A stretch of 53,336 nucleotides of DNA. Origin: Methanosaeta sp. PtaU1.Bin060 (lineage in GTDB: Archaea; Halobacteriota; Methanosarcinia; Methanotrichales; Methanotrichaceae). The DNA lies in NCBI GenBank assembly GCA_002067365.1, contig MVRK01000018.1, forward strand, positions 1-53,336, written 5' to 3'. Of the stretch, positions 32,958-41,730 are shown piece after piece; the stretch's first letter is position 1; each line of letters begins with the position of its first letter. A model generated the notes under the pieces. The model saw nothing but the letters and a program-made list of their open reading frames with translations. It was not told the origin of the DNA and did not search any database. The translations under genes were made by a program, and so were the position numbers.

Positions 32958-34231
32958 CCATTCTACAGGTGGCACTGGATCTCCTGGAACTTGACAGGTC
33001 GATCCAGATAGCCAAAGAGGCTGTTGCGGGTGGCGCTGACTGGATTGAGGCCGGAACTCCACTCATCAAGAGCGAGGGTATGGATGCCGTGCGCGAGCTT
33101 AAGAAGGCACTGCCCGGAACGAAGATCGTCGCTGATATGAAGACAGTGGACACGGGCTCCATCGAGATGGAGATGGCAGCCAAGGCGGGGGCAGATATTG
33201 TGGCAATGCTCGCGACCTCGGACAACTCCACCATCGAGGATGCCCTGCGGTCGGCACGCCAGTATGGCGTTCAGATCATGATGGACCTGCTGACGGTGCC
33301 TGACCCTGTCAAGCGATCGAAGGAGCTCGCAATGCTCGGCGTGGACTACATCTGCGTTCATGTGGGGATTGACCAGCAGATGACCGGCAGGGATACCATA
33401 GATTTCCTCAAGCAGATCGTGAAGGAGGTGAGCCTTCCGGTTGCAGCTGCCGGGGGCATCAATGCCTCCTCGGGTGCCGAGGCCGTCGCCACTGGAGCCG
33501 CCATTGTGATCGTCGGCGGAAGCGTGGTGCGAAGCGCAAATGTCACCGACTCGGCCCGCAGGATTCGCGAGGCCATCGACCACGCCAGCGTGAGCGCTCA
33601 TAAAAGAAAGAGCCTGGAAGAGGAGATGATAGAGATCTTCCGGAAGGTATCGACCCCCAACATCTCGGATGCCATGCACAAAAAGGGAGCGATGCGCGAC
33701 ATACATCCTATTAATCTCGGAACGAAGATTGTGGGGTCGGCCATCACAGTTCAGACCTTTGCAGGAGACTGGGCGAAGAGCGTTGAGGCTATAGACCAGG
33801 GCGGCCCCGGAGATGTGATAGTCATCTACAATGGGAGCAAGTACATCGCCCCGTGGGGCGGGCTTGCCACCCTGAGCTGCAAGAACAAGGGGATCGAGGG
33901 CGTGGTGGTCGATGGAGCCGTCAGGGACGTGGACGAGATCAGGGCCATGAAGTACCCCGTCTTCGCCTCGGGCATCACTCCCAACGCCGGTGAGCCCAAG
34001 GGGATGGGGGAGATCGACGCCGAAATAACCTGTGGCGGCCAGGAGGTGCGACCTGGCGACTACATCGTGGGAGACGAGAGCGGTGTCGTCGTCATCCCGC
34101 GGGAGAGGGCCTACGAGATAGCCCGCCGCGCCAAGATGGTGCAGGAGAACGAGAGCAGGCTCTACGAGGAGATCAGACGTGGCAAGACGCTCTCCCAGGT
34201 GGCAAACCTCAAGAGATGGGAGAAGGTTTAA
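32951..34231 (+). CDS. 3-hexulose-6-phosphate synthase fused to RraA-like domain, apparent ATT start
   Basis: 426 residues if read from the ATT at 32951. N-terminal OMP-decarboxylase-like HPS barrel: '[18 protein letters not shown]', '[18 protein letters not shown]', '[14 protein letters not shown]'. C-terminal RraA domain from about residue 215: '[16 protein letters not shown]', '[14 protein letters not shown]', '[15 protein letters not shown]'. In archaea HPS runs backwards, making ribulose 5-phosphate from hexulose phosphate for nucleotide synthesis; the RraA role there is unclear. In-frame TGA at 32942 and the first normal start, GTG 32969, bracket the region; only ATT 32951 has a GGTGAT ribosome site at 5 nt, and the residues KPILQ between ATT and GTG resemble the family N-terminus. 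GTG 32969 (420 residues) is the fallback. Confidence 0.9.
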   Translation: MKPILQVALDLLELDRSIQIAKEAVAGGADWIEAGTPLIKSEGMDAVRELKKALPGTKIVADMKTVDTGSIEMEMAAKAGADIVAMLATSDNSTIEDALRSARQYGVQIMMDLLTVPDPVKRSKELAMLGVDYICVHVGIDQQMTGRDTIDFLKQIVKEVSLPVAAAGGINASSGAEAVATGAAIVIVGGSVVRSANVTDSARRIREAIDHASVSAHKRKSLEEEMIEIFRKVSTPNISDAMHKKGAMRDIHPINLGTKIVGSAITVQTFAGDWAKSVEAIDQGGPGDVIVIYNGSKYIAPWGGLATLSCKNKGIEGVVVDGAVRDVDEIRAMKYPVFASGITPNAGEPKGMGEIDAEITCGGQEVRPGDYIVGDESGVVVIPRERAYEIARRAKMVQENESRLYEEIRRGKTLSQVANLKRWEKV

Positions 34232-34372
34232 CGAGAAGTCGTAAATAGATCGAAACAGCTTAAAAGGGCTTCACAAGGCGTTAATGCATCACATCCACCA
34301 TTGATCATCATGCGAGAGGGCTGTAGCAGAAATGATCAGTGGTTGACATAGCATGAGTTCGAGGAGAATAAC

Positions 34373-35263
34373 ATGGAATTGGAGGATATCGTTTCTAAAT
34401 ATCCACCCAGGCAGATAATGCTGATTCCCATAGCGATAATAGCTTTAGCATTTATCAGCCTGGGCGTGACATATCTCAGCACAGGCTCACCTGTGCAACT
34501 GGGCATAGAGTTCACAGGAGGCACTCTTGTCACAGTGCCTGCAACGGAATCACAAGACGCAGTGACAGCGAAGTTCGCAGGATACCCGCTGGTAGACATA
34601 AGGAACATAGGCAGCAGGTACATGATCCAGTTCGGTCCCATGAGCGACGAGGATTACACAGCGCTTGCAAAGCTCGTCAACTCGCAGTACGCTAGTGCAG
34701 AGATCAGGTACATGGGGCCCATCTACAGCAAGGAGCTTCAGGCTCAGGCCATGAAGTACCTCCCCATATCCTTCCTGCTCATGGCCATTGTGGTCTTCGT
34801 GGTCTTCAGGGAGCCCATGGTCAGTCTGCTGGTTGTGGTAAGCGCAATAGCTGACATTCTGACAGCAGCTGCCTCCATGAATATAACTGGCGTGAAGCTC
34901 TCCCTTGGAACAGTCGCTGCTCTTCTTATGCTCATCGGCTACTCCGTGGATACAGATATTCTTCTTTCCATGAGGGTCCTGAAGAGGAAGGGCACAGTGG
35001 AGGAGAAGATAATAGGAGCCATGGGAACGGGCTTCATGATGACGGCCACCACCATCGCTGCGGTCTTCTCACTGATAGTCGTCTCGAACCTCCTGTATCT
35101 CGTGATACCCTCCTTCACCAGAATGGATATCATAGCCGACATCTCGACTGTTCTGATCTTTGGCCTGGCCGCGGACGTCTTCAATACATGGATCACGAAT
35201 GCCCAGGGCCTGAGATGGTATATGAACAGGACCAAGAAAGCTGTCAGGGGGCAGAGAAGATGA
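34373..35263 (+). CDS. secF: Protein-export membrane protein SecF
   Basis: 296 residues, six transmembrane helices with one large external loop after the first. Signatures: 'LGIEFTGGTLVTV' (the D-F-x-G-G-type motif of SecDF) near residue 44, and 'VKLSLGTVAALLMLIGYSVD' with 'TDILLSMRVLK' in the second half. SecDF uses the ion gradient to help pull exported proteins after SecYEG. GAGGAGAATAAC precedes the ATG. The ATGA overlap with secD at 35260-35263 couples the pair. Gene order F-D is the archaeal one. Confidence 0.96.
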   Translation: MELEDIVSKYPPRQIMLIPIAIIALAFISLGVTYLSTGSPVQLGIEFTGGTLVTVPATESQDAVTAKFAGYPLVDIRNIGSRYMIQFGPMSDEDYTALAKLVNSQYASAEIRYMGPIYSKELQAQAMKYLPISFLLMAIVVFVVFREPMVSLLVVVSAIADILTAAASMNITGVKLSLGTVAALLMLIGYSVDTDILLSMRVLKRKGTVEEKIIGAMGTGFMMTATTIAAVFSLIVVSNLLYLVIPSFTRMDIIADISTVLIFGLAADVFNTWITNAQGLRWYMNRTKKAVRGQRR

Positions 35264-36945
35264 GCCTCTCAAATGATCTTTTCAAGGATAAGAGGGTCGT
35301 TCTGTACATCGCTGCTGTCGCCCTGGCTCTGATCTTCATAGGCGTATTCGGCCTCAAGTTCGGCCTGGATCTGGAGGGTGGATCTTACCTGCAGCTGCAG
35401 CTGCAGGGCGCTGTCGCTCAGATAGATGTCTCCCCAGAGAATATACTCGAACATCAGTTCAATGCCACCTCTGTGGAGAAGCACGGGGACAGCTACGTAA
35501 TGACAGTTCTCGGAAAAGTCCCCGCGACGTTGCCAGATGATCTCGGTTATCCTGGAGCAAAGATTGTGCAGGGAGGCAACATCACGAAGGTGACAATAAC
35601 AGCGACTTCTGAATCCGTGGTCACCAACTACCTCCGGAAGAACCTGGACGCTGACGTGAATATAGTAGGCGTCGCGCCCGTTCAGTACGAGATCAGGACG
35701 AATGTGACGAGGGCATCCCTGAATGCTCTTCTGGCGCCTGTCGGCGGGTCGGTGCCAGTGGGAGAGGACGCCTTCGTGGAGGGGCTGACACCTGACACTG
35801 TGGACGAGACGAAGAAGGTTCTCGACTCCAAGCTCAACCGCGTGGGGCTGCAGGACATAAAGGTCAGAGTCGTTGACAACAAGTACCTCCTCATAGATCT
35901 GGCAGGCATAGACGTGGATAACGCCCAGGATCTTGTGGGCAAGCCGGGCAAGTTCGAGATTCGCATCCAGACAACTGGAAATGATACAGTCCACGTTCTT
36001 TACGGAGATGCAGTCGAGTCGGTGGATATACCAAGAGGCGATCGCGAGAACTCATGGTCGGTGCCCTTCGTGATGTCTGAGGACGGTGCTCAGCTCTTCC
36101 AGAAAGCGGCAATAGATTCAGGTGCCACCAAGAATCCGGATGCCCACAACGTCATCATGTACCTGGACAAGGATGAGATCTTCAGCGCGCCTCTGGCTGC
36201 GGAGCTTGCAGCGAGCCTTCAGAAGGCACCCATCAGGTCCATGGAGGCGAGGGTGGGAACGGGCGACGAAGGCCAGCAGAAGGCCAAGGAGCTCTACATC
36301 CATCTGAGGGAGGGCGCATTGCCCGTCAATGTTAACGTCGTCGGATCCGGACAGGTCTCTGCTGCTCTAGGAAAGCAGTTCAAGTTCCAGATGATCATCG
36401 CAGGGCTGATATCCCTCTTGGCAGTGGCGGGCATGATCTACTACCGCTACCGCGAGAGGAGGATTGTGCTGCCCATGATCACCACCTCCTGCAGCGAGGT
36501 AGTGATGATGCTGGGCATCTGGGCATTGGCCGGATGGCGGCTCGATCTGGCAAGCCTCGCAGGCATCATCACAGTGATCGGCACGGGCGTCGATCAGCTT
36601 GTCATAATCACAGACGAGCTGATTCGCGGCGGTGAGGCTGCCGCTGTCAATGCCGATAGGAGCGTGAAGGAGAGGGCTGCCGCTGCAGCAGAGAAGGCTG
36701 GAGTGGGCACAAAGGCTGCGCCTGCCGCCACGAGCAAGGTCTACCTGGCCAGGCTCTCCAGGGCATTCACCATCATCCTCGGAGCCGCGGCGACCACTGC
36801 AGTTGCGATGCTGCCCCTGCTTTACATGGGCTTCGGAGCGCTCACGGGCTTCGCCCTCATAATAATCCTGGGCGTGATCCTGGGAGTGGCAATCGCGAGG
36901 CCTGCATACGGCAGGATCATCGGCTACATCCTGGCAGAGGGATAG
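35260..36945 (+). CDS. secD: Protein-export membrane protein SecD
   Basis: 561 residues from the ATG at 35260 (the frame is open to 35188 inside secF). 'FGLKFGLDLEGGSYLQLQL' is the first-helix SecD motif D-L-x-G-G; two P1-type external folds follow (residues 60-370), then helices 'IAGLISLLAVAGMIYYRYR', 'WRLDLASLAGIITVIGTGVD' (charged transmembrane motif) and 'FALIIILGVILGVAIARPAYG'. An Ala-rich, charged cytosolic insert (about residues 465-500) lies between later helices. Partner SecF is immediately upstream; a hairpin terminator follows. Confidence 0.96.
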   Translation: MSLSNDLFKDKRVVLYIAAVALALIFIGVFGLKFGLDLEGGSYLQLQLQGAVAQIDVSPENILEHQFNATSVEKHGDSYVMTVLGKVPATLPDDLGYPGAKIVQGGNITKVTITATSESVVTNYLRKNLDADVNIVGVAPVQYEIRTNVTRASLNALLAPVGGSVPVGEDAFVEGLTPDTVDETKKVLDSKLNRVGLQDIKVRVVDNKYLLIDLAGIDVDNAQDLVGKPGKFEIRIQTTGNDTVHVLYGDAVESVDIPRGDRENSWSVPFVMSEDGAQLFQKAAIDSGATKNPDAHNVIMYLDKDEIFSAPLAAELAASLQKAPIRSMEARVGTGDEGQQKAKELYIHLREGALPVNVNVVGSGQVSAALGKQFKFQMIIAGLISLLAVAGMIYYRYRERRIVLPMITTSCSEVVMMLGIWALAGWRLDLASLAGIITVIGTGVDQLVIITDELIRGGEAAAVNADRSVKERAAAAAEKAGVGTKAAPAATSKVYLARLSRAFTIILGAAATTAVAMLPLLYMGFGALTGFALIIILGVILGVAIARPAYGRIIGYILAEG

Positions 36946-36961
36946 ACACAAGAAGGAGCGC

Positions 36962-36999
36962 CTGCGGATCAGAGAGGATCTGCAGGATCAAATTTTTTT
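36962..36999 (+). terminator. Hairpin plus T-tract terminator of secFD
   Basis: CTGCGGATC (36962-36970), 6-nt loop, GATCTGCAG (36977-36985), a 9-bp stem with one G-U pair, followed 7 nt later by seven T (36993-36999). It looks like a bacterial intrinsic terminator, which is uncommon in archaea. Confidence 0.55.
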
Positions 37000-37003
37000 G
37001 AAA

Positions 37004-37138
37004 TTAATATCTGATAAGTTAATATTTAACAAGTTGATATTTAACAAATTAATATTTAGGAGAATGATATTTAATAGATTGATATTTGATGAATTGATAT
37101 TTGATTGATTGATATTCAATAAATTAATAGTTTCGGTT
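37004..37138. repeat. 15-bp tandem repeat, eight units plus partial ninth
   Basis: Units start at 37004, 37019, 37034, 37049, 37064, 37079, 37094, 37109, with a decayed ninth at 37124. Consensus TTRATATTTRAYARA. Exact phase is kept throughout with no indels. In one frame each unit would read Leu-Ile-Phe-Asn-Lys-like, but a TGA in unit 7 and no start or ribosome site make this noncoding. Confidence 0.9.
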
Positions 37139-37214
37139 AAAATTATATTGAGCTAACTGCCCATGGCCGATGATAATTAAGCAATAAAATGTAAAATAGG
37201 TTTGCCTTTTTTAA

Positions 37215-37391
37215 CTACAACATGCTGATGATCACCAGCAACAAGAAGATGATCGTCAGCCCTGCGATGATGTTCGTCGTCTCAGGCCTTTTGACTCCGT
37301 GAGCCTTGGGATATTTAGGTTTATTTTTATAAATCGATTCAGTCGTCTTCCCATATTGATGCATCGCATCCGTTATTCCTGTAATGGCCAT
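37215..37391 (-). CDS. 58-aa tail-anchored small membrane protein (unannotated small gene)
   Basis: ATG at 37389-37391, TAG at 37215-37217. GAGGTGA lies 5 nt before the ATG, a near-perfect ribosome site. Product: hydrophilic N-terminal 40 residues (MAITGITDAMHQYGKTTESI, then KNKPKYPKAHGVKRPETT) and a single C-terminal helix NIIAGLTIIFLLLVIISML, i.e. tail-anchored with the N-terminus inside. Size and topology recall archaeal Sec61-beta (SecG), but the usual Sec61-beta 'GLMRF' segment is not seen, so I leave it unnamed. CATAAATAGG near 37454-37463 (minus strand) is a TATA candidate. Confidence 0.75.
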   Translation of the reverse strand: MAITGITDAMHQYGKTTESIYKNKPKYPKAHGVKRPETTNIIAGLTIIFLLLVIISML

Positions 37392-37846
37392 CTAGTTCAC
37401 CTCACACCATCTCATGCTTTTACCTATTTTACCTTTTTGGAAAAAGGGAAAAAACCTATTTATGGAAAAGCCTCAGCGAGGTAGATGAGAAATGGATTCA
37501 CGCCATCGGACATCACATCGAAAATCCGTCACATCGGAATAATGTCCATTTCAGGAGGCGATATGTGGATCATGGAAGAAGGAGATGCTCCGATCGCCTT
37601 GATGGCATTGAATTCATGAGATTCATGCCCAACGATAATTTTTTACTGAATCGTATATATTTATACTGGAAGAGCGGCTAATCGGATGGCTGTTTTACGC
37701 AATGCGAAATTGAGTCGAAAAATTCAATTCAGGACTTGAGACAGCTTAGGCCTGTGTCATGGATGAGATGAGCACTGTGATCTCAAACCAGAAGGCAGGC
37801 CTGCCGCATAAGCCCGACCTGCTGTAGACGACCTAGGCCCCGCCCA
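37392..37846. other. Intergenic region with palindrome between two leftward genes
   Basis: 455 bases. CCTTTTT-GG-AAAAAGG (37432-37447) lies between the TATA candidate and start of the 58-aa gene and could act as operator or RNA hairpin; the string ACCTATTT occurs on both sides of it (37422-37429 and 37454-37461). An AT-rich stretch at 37632-37670 resembles another promoter. No further gene is seen. Confidence 0.5.
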
Positions 37847-38707
37847 TCAGCGCAGTCTCTTTAAGGCAGAGGCTATCAGAGGAGCCACAGAGACAGTGCT
37901 CACAGCTCTATCCAGGGTGTCTGTGGCGAGGATCGCCTCAACTCCCGAGCGGCAGAGTTTAAGCACAGCGCTTCCTGTGAGCACTGGGTGGACAGCTGCC
38001 AGGTAGACGGACCTTGCTCCCTGCTGGCGCAGGAGAGAGATGGCAGTGGCCATGGTGCCACCTGTGGCGATCATGTCATCGAAGATCACAACATCCCTCT
38101 CCCTGACGTCGATCTCTTTTGGAGCCATGGAGACCTCAGTGCCGCTGAGCCTCGTCTTCTGCAGATAATCGCAATCAGCGCCCAGAGCGGATGCTGCTGT
38201 CCTGGCCATCGCCACAGCGCCCTTGTCTGGAGAGATCACGACTGCATCCCTGAGCCGAAGGGATGCTATCCTCTCGGCCAGCAGGGGCGTAGCATCCAGG
38301 TTCTCGGCAGGGACATCGAAATGAGAGAGGATCGAAGGGGCATGGATATTTATGAGATAGACCCGCCCCTCTTTTCCGAGGAGGGGATTGATTGCCGCCG
38401 CCACAGCGCGGGCGGTCATAGGCTCGCCGGGCTTGAAGATCTTGTCCTGGCGCGCGTAGCCGAAGTAGGGTATTACCAGGGCGATCTTCCTATCCCGGCA
38501 GGCATCCAGGAGCTGCAGGAGGTAAACCAGGTCCTGATCCGAAGGCGTCGACTGGATTATCGTCAGATCGTCCGCCAGAGGCGTTATCACCTGGGTATAG
38601 GATTCTCCATCAGGGAATTTCTTGTAATCGCAAAGAGCAAGCTCTTCTCCTGAAATGGCCGCTACTCTGCCCGCCAGGAGCTGCGAGGCCGGCCCGCCGA
38701 TGATCAT
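37847..38707 (-). CDS. prs: Ribose-phosphate pyrophosphokinase
   Basis: 286 residues, the short archaeal class III-like form. Makes PRPP from ribose 5-phosphate and ATP. Signatures: 'DYKKFPDGESYTQV', 'VIPYFGYARQDKIFKPGEPM' (ATP site/flag loop), 'VVISPDKGAVAMA', and the PRPP loop 'DVVIFDDMIATGGTMATA'. It is the last gene of the long leftward housekeeping run, 10 nt after pmbA. PRPP feeds the pyrF and purB pathways found in this window. Confidence 0.97.
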   Translation of the reverse strand: MIIGGPASQLLAGRVAAISGEELALCDYKKFPDGESYTQVITPLADDLTIIQSTPSDQDLVYLLQLLDACRDRKIALVIPYFGYARQDKIFKPGEPMTARAVAAAINPLLGKEGRVYLINIHAPSILSHFDVPAENLDATPLLAERIASLRLRDAVVISPDKGAVAMARTAASALGADCDYLQKTRLSGTEVSMAPKEIDVRERDVVIFDDMIATGGTMATAISLLRQQGARSVYLAAVHPVLTGSAVLKLCRSGVEAILATDTLDRAVSTVSVAPLIASALKRLR

Positions 38708-38717
38708 GATCTTCTCC

Positions 38718-40052
38718 TCAACTGCCTACCGCCTTCATCTTCATCCTCACCGTGGGGGTGAGTATCGCTCCCACGGCGCGCACATCAGTGCCCACCACAA
38801 CGTCCTTCAGAAGCTCGAAGATATTTCCTGCCAGCATCAAAGACCGAAGAGGCTTCGGCTCCTCTCCCGGCACCACGCAGAAGGCGTTTCTCGCCTCGAC
38901 TGAGAAGTCTCCCGAGATGGAGTTGGCTGTGTGAGCACCTATCAGGCCGCTCACCAGAAACCCCTTTGTCTCGGCCAGGAGGTCGTGTGACTCAGGGGAG
39001 CTCACCATCAGATTCCTGATGCCCACGCGGGGTGCCTCGGAGTAACCGGAGCGCACAGCATTGCCTGTGGACGAGAGGCCCGCCTTGCCTGCAGTATAGC
39101 TGTCATATAGGAAGCCCACAAGGACACCATCCTCTATCAGCGCCGTCCTTCTGGAGGGCACTCCCTCTCCATCAAAGGATGATGAGTCCATGCCACCCGA
39201 GAGCAGCCCGTCGTCCAAGATCTTGAAGCCGTCAGATGCAATCCTCTCGCCGATGCGCCCCTTCAGAGCAGATCTTCCTTTCTGGATGCTTTCCGCAGAG
39301 AGGGACGGCAGAAGCGTATACTCCATCAGCTCGGCAAAGGCCAGAGGCCTCAGAAGCACATCGAAGGTCCCGCTCTCGGCCTTCGCGCCTCCAAGGGATG
39401 CAAGAGCCATCTCGGCTGCTGCTCTTCCCACATCAGATAGGTCCTGCTGCAGACTCCTTGAGTTCTGAAACTCGCTGCCAGTTGCCACGTCAGACCCCTT
39501 TGCTATGGCATCAAGCGACGAATGCATCAGGGTTGAGGTCTCCTGCAGCTCTATCCCGCGGGAGTTCACCACGAACTCTGTGCCGCACATGCATGCTACG
39601 CCTCCGGACACAGGCTTCGCTCCGCTGACCTGCGTGCAGCCCTGCAGCAATCCCTGTGCAAGATCAAGGCACTCCTCCGGCCCGATCCTCGCCAGCCGCC
39701 GATCGAAGATCCCTTCGGGACGCGTGATCTTCTCGGGAAGGGGGAGCGAGCGCCATTCCTCATCCGACCCGCGCGCACGGGCTGTCTTCACAGCGCTGGC
39801 TGCGACTGACTCAAGAAGCTTCATGTCGCTTGTGCTGGAAAATCCCACTGCACCCTTCAGCACCGCCCTCAGGCCGAGGCCGCAGTGAAAGCTCTCGCTC
39901 ACAAGCTCCACAGAATCCCTGCGCAGGTCCACATCAGCCGAGCGCCCGCAGATGCCGAAGACCTCCGCCTCCTCAGCGCCCTCGCGCTCTGCCAGGGCCA
40001 GGAGCCGGTGAGCATTCTCGATGAGGCTATCCGATGTACCTGAGATCCTCAT
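38718..40052 (-). CDS. TldD/PmbA family protein (PmbA-like)
   Basis: 444 residues from ATG 40052, where AGGGGGCG precedes; the frame runs open to 40157 inside the PAC2 gene, and the first 26 nt still overlap it. Family features: 'EGAEEAEVFGICGRSADVDL' at the N-terminus, 'GLRAVLKGAVGFSSTSD', 'VLLRPLAFAELMEYTLLPSL' and 'VGIRNLMV' and 'GLIGAHTANSISGDFSVEA' at the C-terminus. It lacks the HExxxH motif of TldD, so it is the PmbA (TldE)-type non-catalytic subunit; no tldD partner is in the window. TldD-TldE pairs cleave peptides in peptide-modification pathways. Confidence 0.9.
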   Translation of the reverse strand: MRISGTSDSLIENAHRLLALAEREGAEEAEVFGICGRSADVDLRRDSVELVSESFHCGLGLRAVLKGAVGFSSTSDMKLLESVAASAVKTARARGSDEEWRSLPLPEKITRPEGIFDRRLARIGPEECLDLAQGLLQGCTQVSGAKPVSGGVACMCGTEFVVNSRGIELQETSTLMHSSLDAIAKGSDVATGSEFQNSRSLQQDLSDVGRAAAEMALASLGGAKAESGTFDVLLRPLAFAELMEYTLLPSLSAESIQKGRSALKGRIGERIASDGFKILDDGLLSGGMDSSSFDGEGVPSRRTALIEDGVLVGFLYDSYTAGKAGLSSTGNAVRSGYSEAPRVGIRNLMVSSPESHDLLAETKGFLVSGLIGAHTANSISGDFSVEARNAFCVVPGEEPKPLRSLMLAGNIFELLKDVVVGTDVRAVGAILTPTVRMKMKAVGS

Positions 40053-40797
40053 CGCCCCCTGCTTCGCAGGACCCTTGGGCTCTCTCCATCTCCTGGAGCT
40101 TGCCAATGATCTTCTCCATCTCCTTCGCACGCTCTTCGAGAGCCTGCATGTCCACATTGATCCCTAGAATCCCCGAGAGGATTCGGAGGACCTCTTGGGC
40201 AGCCTTGGGGTCCACCAGATATCCGCTTGTCACCCCCATCAGACAGACTGCATCCATCTCGCGCAGGCGGCCGAGGCCGAGCAAAAGGCCCGAGACGCCT
40301 ATGATCCCGCCGCCGGGCTCATTCTCCTGGAAGACGACCCCCTGCTGCTTCATCTCCTCCACAAGCTCCAGGCGGTTGGCTGCGCCCATGACCATCGGCT
40401 TTTCCACAAACTGGCCAGTGCCGTAGCCTCCCAGGGCATAGATGCGCCTGACATGGAACTCCTCGGCGATGTCTAAGAAGATGCTCGTGAGCTCGTAGTG
40501 CCCCTCGTTAGTCGCGCTCTGGTAGTCGCCTATCAGGATTAGCAGATCAGGCTCGTTCTCCTTCCCGTGATAGGCATATATCTCGTTTCTCACCTGCCTG
40601 ATGGTGCCGTCATCCTTCACCATCACCTGCGGAGGGAAGTGGGGCGAGTAGATCTCGATGATCAACTCAGCCTTCAGCTCCTCGACGATGTGATCCGCCA
40701 CCAGCTTTCCCACATGACCGACGCCGGGCAAGCCCTCTATCAGGACAGGGTCCTTCAGCGTCGCTCCTTTTATCCTGTGAATCAGGGTCTCTTTCAT
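40027..40797 (-). CDS. PAC2 family (proteasome-assembly-chaperone-like) protein
   Basis: 256 residues. 'DPVLIEGLPGVGHVGKLVAD' is the PAC2 N-terminal signature, with 'EIYSPHFPPQVMV', 'LILIGDYQS', 'YALGGYGTGQFVEKPMV' and 'GVSGLLLGLG' following. In archaea this ATP-grasp-unrelated fold is thought to act in proteasome or complex assembly, but its role is unsettled. The C-terminal 40 residues form a coiled coil (ALEERAKEMEKIIGKLQEME). ATG overlaps the nop10 stop (ATGA), and its end overlaps pmbA. Confidence 0.93.
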   Translation of the reverse strand: MKETLIHRIKGATLKDPVLIEGLPGVGHVGKLVADHIVEELKAELIIEIYSPHFPPQVMVKDDGTIRQVRNEIYAYHGKENEPDLLILIGDYQSATNEGHYELTSIFLDIAEEFHVRRIYALGGYGTGQFVEKPMVMGAANRLELVEEMKQQGVVFQENEPGGGIIGVSGLLLGLGRLREMDAVCLMGVTSGYLVDPKAAQEVLRILSGILGINVDMQALEERAKEMEKIIGKLQEMERAQGSCEAGGDEDLRYIG

Positions 40798-40955
40798 TCA
40801 GCCTCCTGAATAAGCGCTCTCCTGTACTTGCCGTAGGGATCGTCGGGAGAGAATCTCGCGGGTTTGGTGGTAGCCGTCAGAGCGCCGCAGACAGGGCAGA
40901 CGGCCCTGAGGGTGTAGCGCCCGCAGGCCGTGCACCGAAGGATCTTCGACCTCAT
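40794..40955 (-). CDS. nop10: H/ACA ribonucleoprotein subunit Nop10
   Basis: 53 residues, too short for many cut-offs but unmistakable: zinc ribbon 'ILRCTACGRYTLRAVCPVCG' (CxxC and CxxC), then 'TKPARFSPDDPYGKYRRALI'. Nop10 binds Cbf5 and guide RNAs in rRNA pseudouridylation. The ATG at 40953-40955 overlaps the aIF2-alpha stop (ATGA), and its TGA overlaps the PAC2 start. Position after aif2A is the usual archaeal order. Confidence 0.97.
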   Translation of the reverse strand: MRSKILRCTACGRYTLRAVCPVCGALTATTKPARFSPDDPYGKYRRALIQEAE

Positions 40956-41725
40956 GCTTCTCGGTGGAATGAGCCTTCTCCGCCGTGCTGCTCGATATAT
41001 TTTACTGCTGCCTGGGCCGACTTTTTGAGAACAGATTCGGCGTGCTTGTAGTCTGGCGCTATAACATGGATGCGGTATCGAGGAGCGCCTATGTAGGTGA
41101 TGCTGAGCGTGGCGTCTTTGTCCTTGATGCGCTTAGCCTGCTTCAGGGCTTTCCTGATCACCTCGACGCCGTCAGGCGCTGGAGAGGTTATGTCCACATA
41201 GCCGCTGATCTCGACTGAGGGAATTTTGACGTTGTCCCGGGAAAGGCTCTCCAGGATCTTCAAATCCTCCTCAGATAGGTCAGCTCCCTTGAGGGCTGCA
41301 GCCCCTCCAACAGCCGTCTCCTCCATAGCCAAATAGAGACTGTCATAGGCCGACATCAGGGCATCTGCTACGCGCTGGGCCTCGTCAGGCCGATCCTTAT
41401 AGGCCATCTGCAGCCATTTCCATGCCTTCTGATCGGCCTTCCACTCCTGGATCTTCTCGCGCCTCTGATGCTCGTTCACATCCTTGAGGGAGAGGTCGAT
41501 GTGGTGGCGGGAAGTATCAACATTCAGGACCTTGCAGACTATCTTCTGGCCCTCACGAACGTGGTCTCGAATGTATTTTATCCATCCGCTGGCGACCTCC
41601 GATATGTGGATCAGGCCCTGCTTGCCCCCGTATTCGTCCAAGGAGACGAAGGCTCCGAAATCCACAACCTGGGTTACAGTGCAGACGACTAAAGATCCGG
41701 GCTCTGGCCAGCCCTCGCGTTCCAT
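40952..41725 (-). CDS. Translation initiation factor aIF2, alpha subunit
   Basis: 257 residues from ATG 41725 (MEREGWPEPGSLVV, the family opening), with GTGATC 4 nt upstream; a GTG at 41734 overlapping the S27e stop is an alternative. Domains: S1 RNA-binding domain 1-85 ('LVVCTVTQVVDFGAFVSLDE', 'GLIHISEVASGWIKYIRDHV'), helical domain 86-170, and C-terminal alpha/beta domain ('ISGYVDITSPAPDGVEVIRK'). It forms the aIF2 heterotrimer that brings Met-tRNAi to the ribosome. Confidence 0.96.
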   Translation of the reverse strand: MEREGWPEPGSLVVCTVTQVVDFGAFVSLDEYGGKQGLIHISEVASGWIKYIRDHVREGQKIVCKVLNVDTSRHHIDLSLKDVNEHQRREKIQEWKADQKAWKWLQMAYKDRPDEAQRVADALMSAYDSLYLAMEETAVGGAAALKGADLSEEDLKILESLSRDNVKIPSVEISGYVDITSPAPDGVEVIRKALKQAKRIKDKDATLSITYIGAPRYRIHVIAPDYKHAESVLKKSAQAAVKYIEQHGGEGSFHREA

Positions 41726-41730
41726 CTCGA

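Noticed and set aside
35188-35259. 24-residue N-terminal extension of SecD
   Set aside because: It lies inside secF; the ATG at 35260 gives the usual SecD start and an ATGA overlap.
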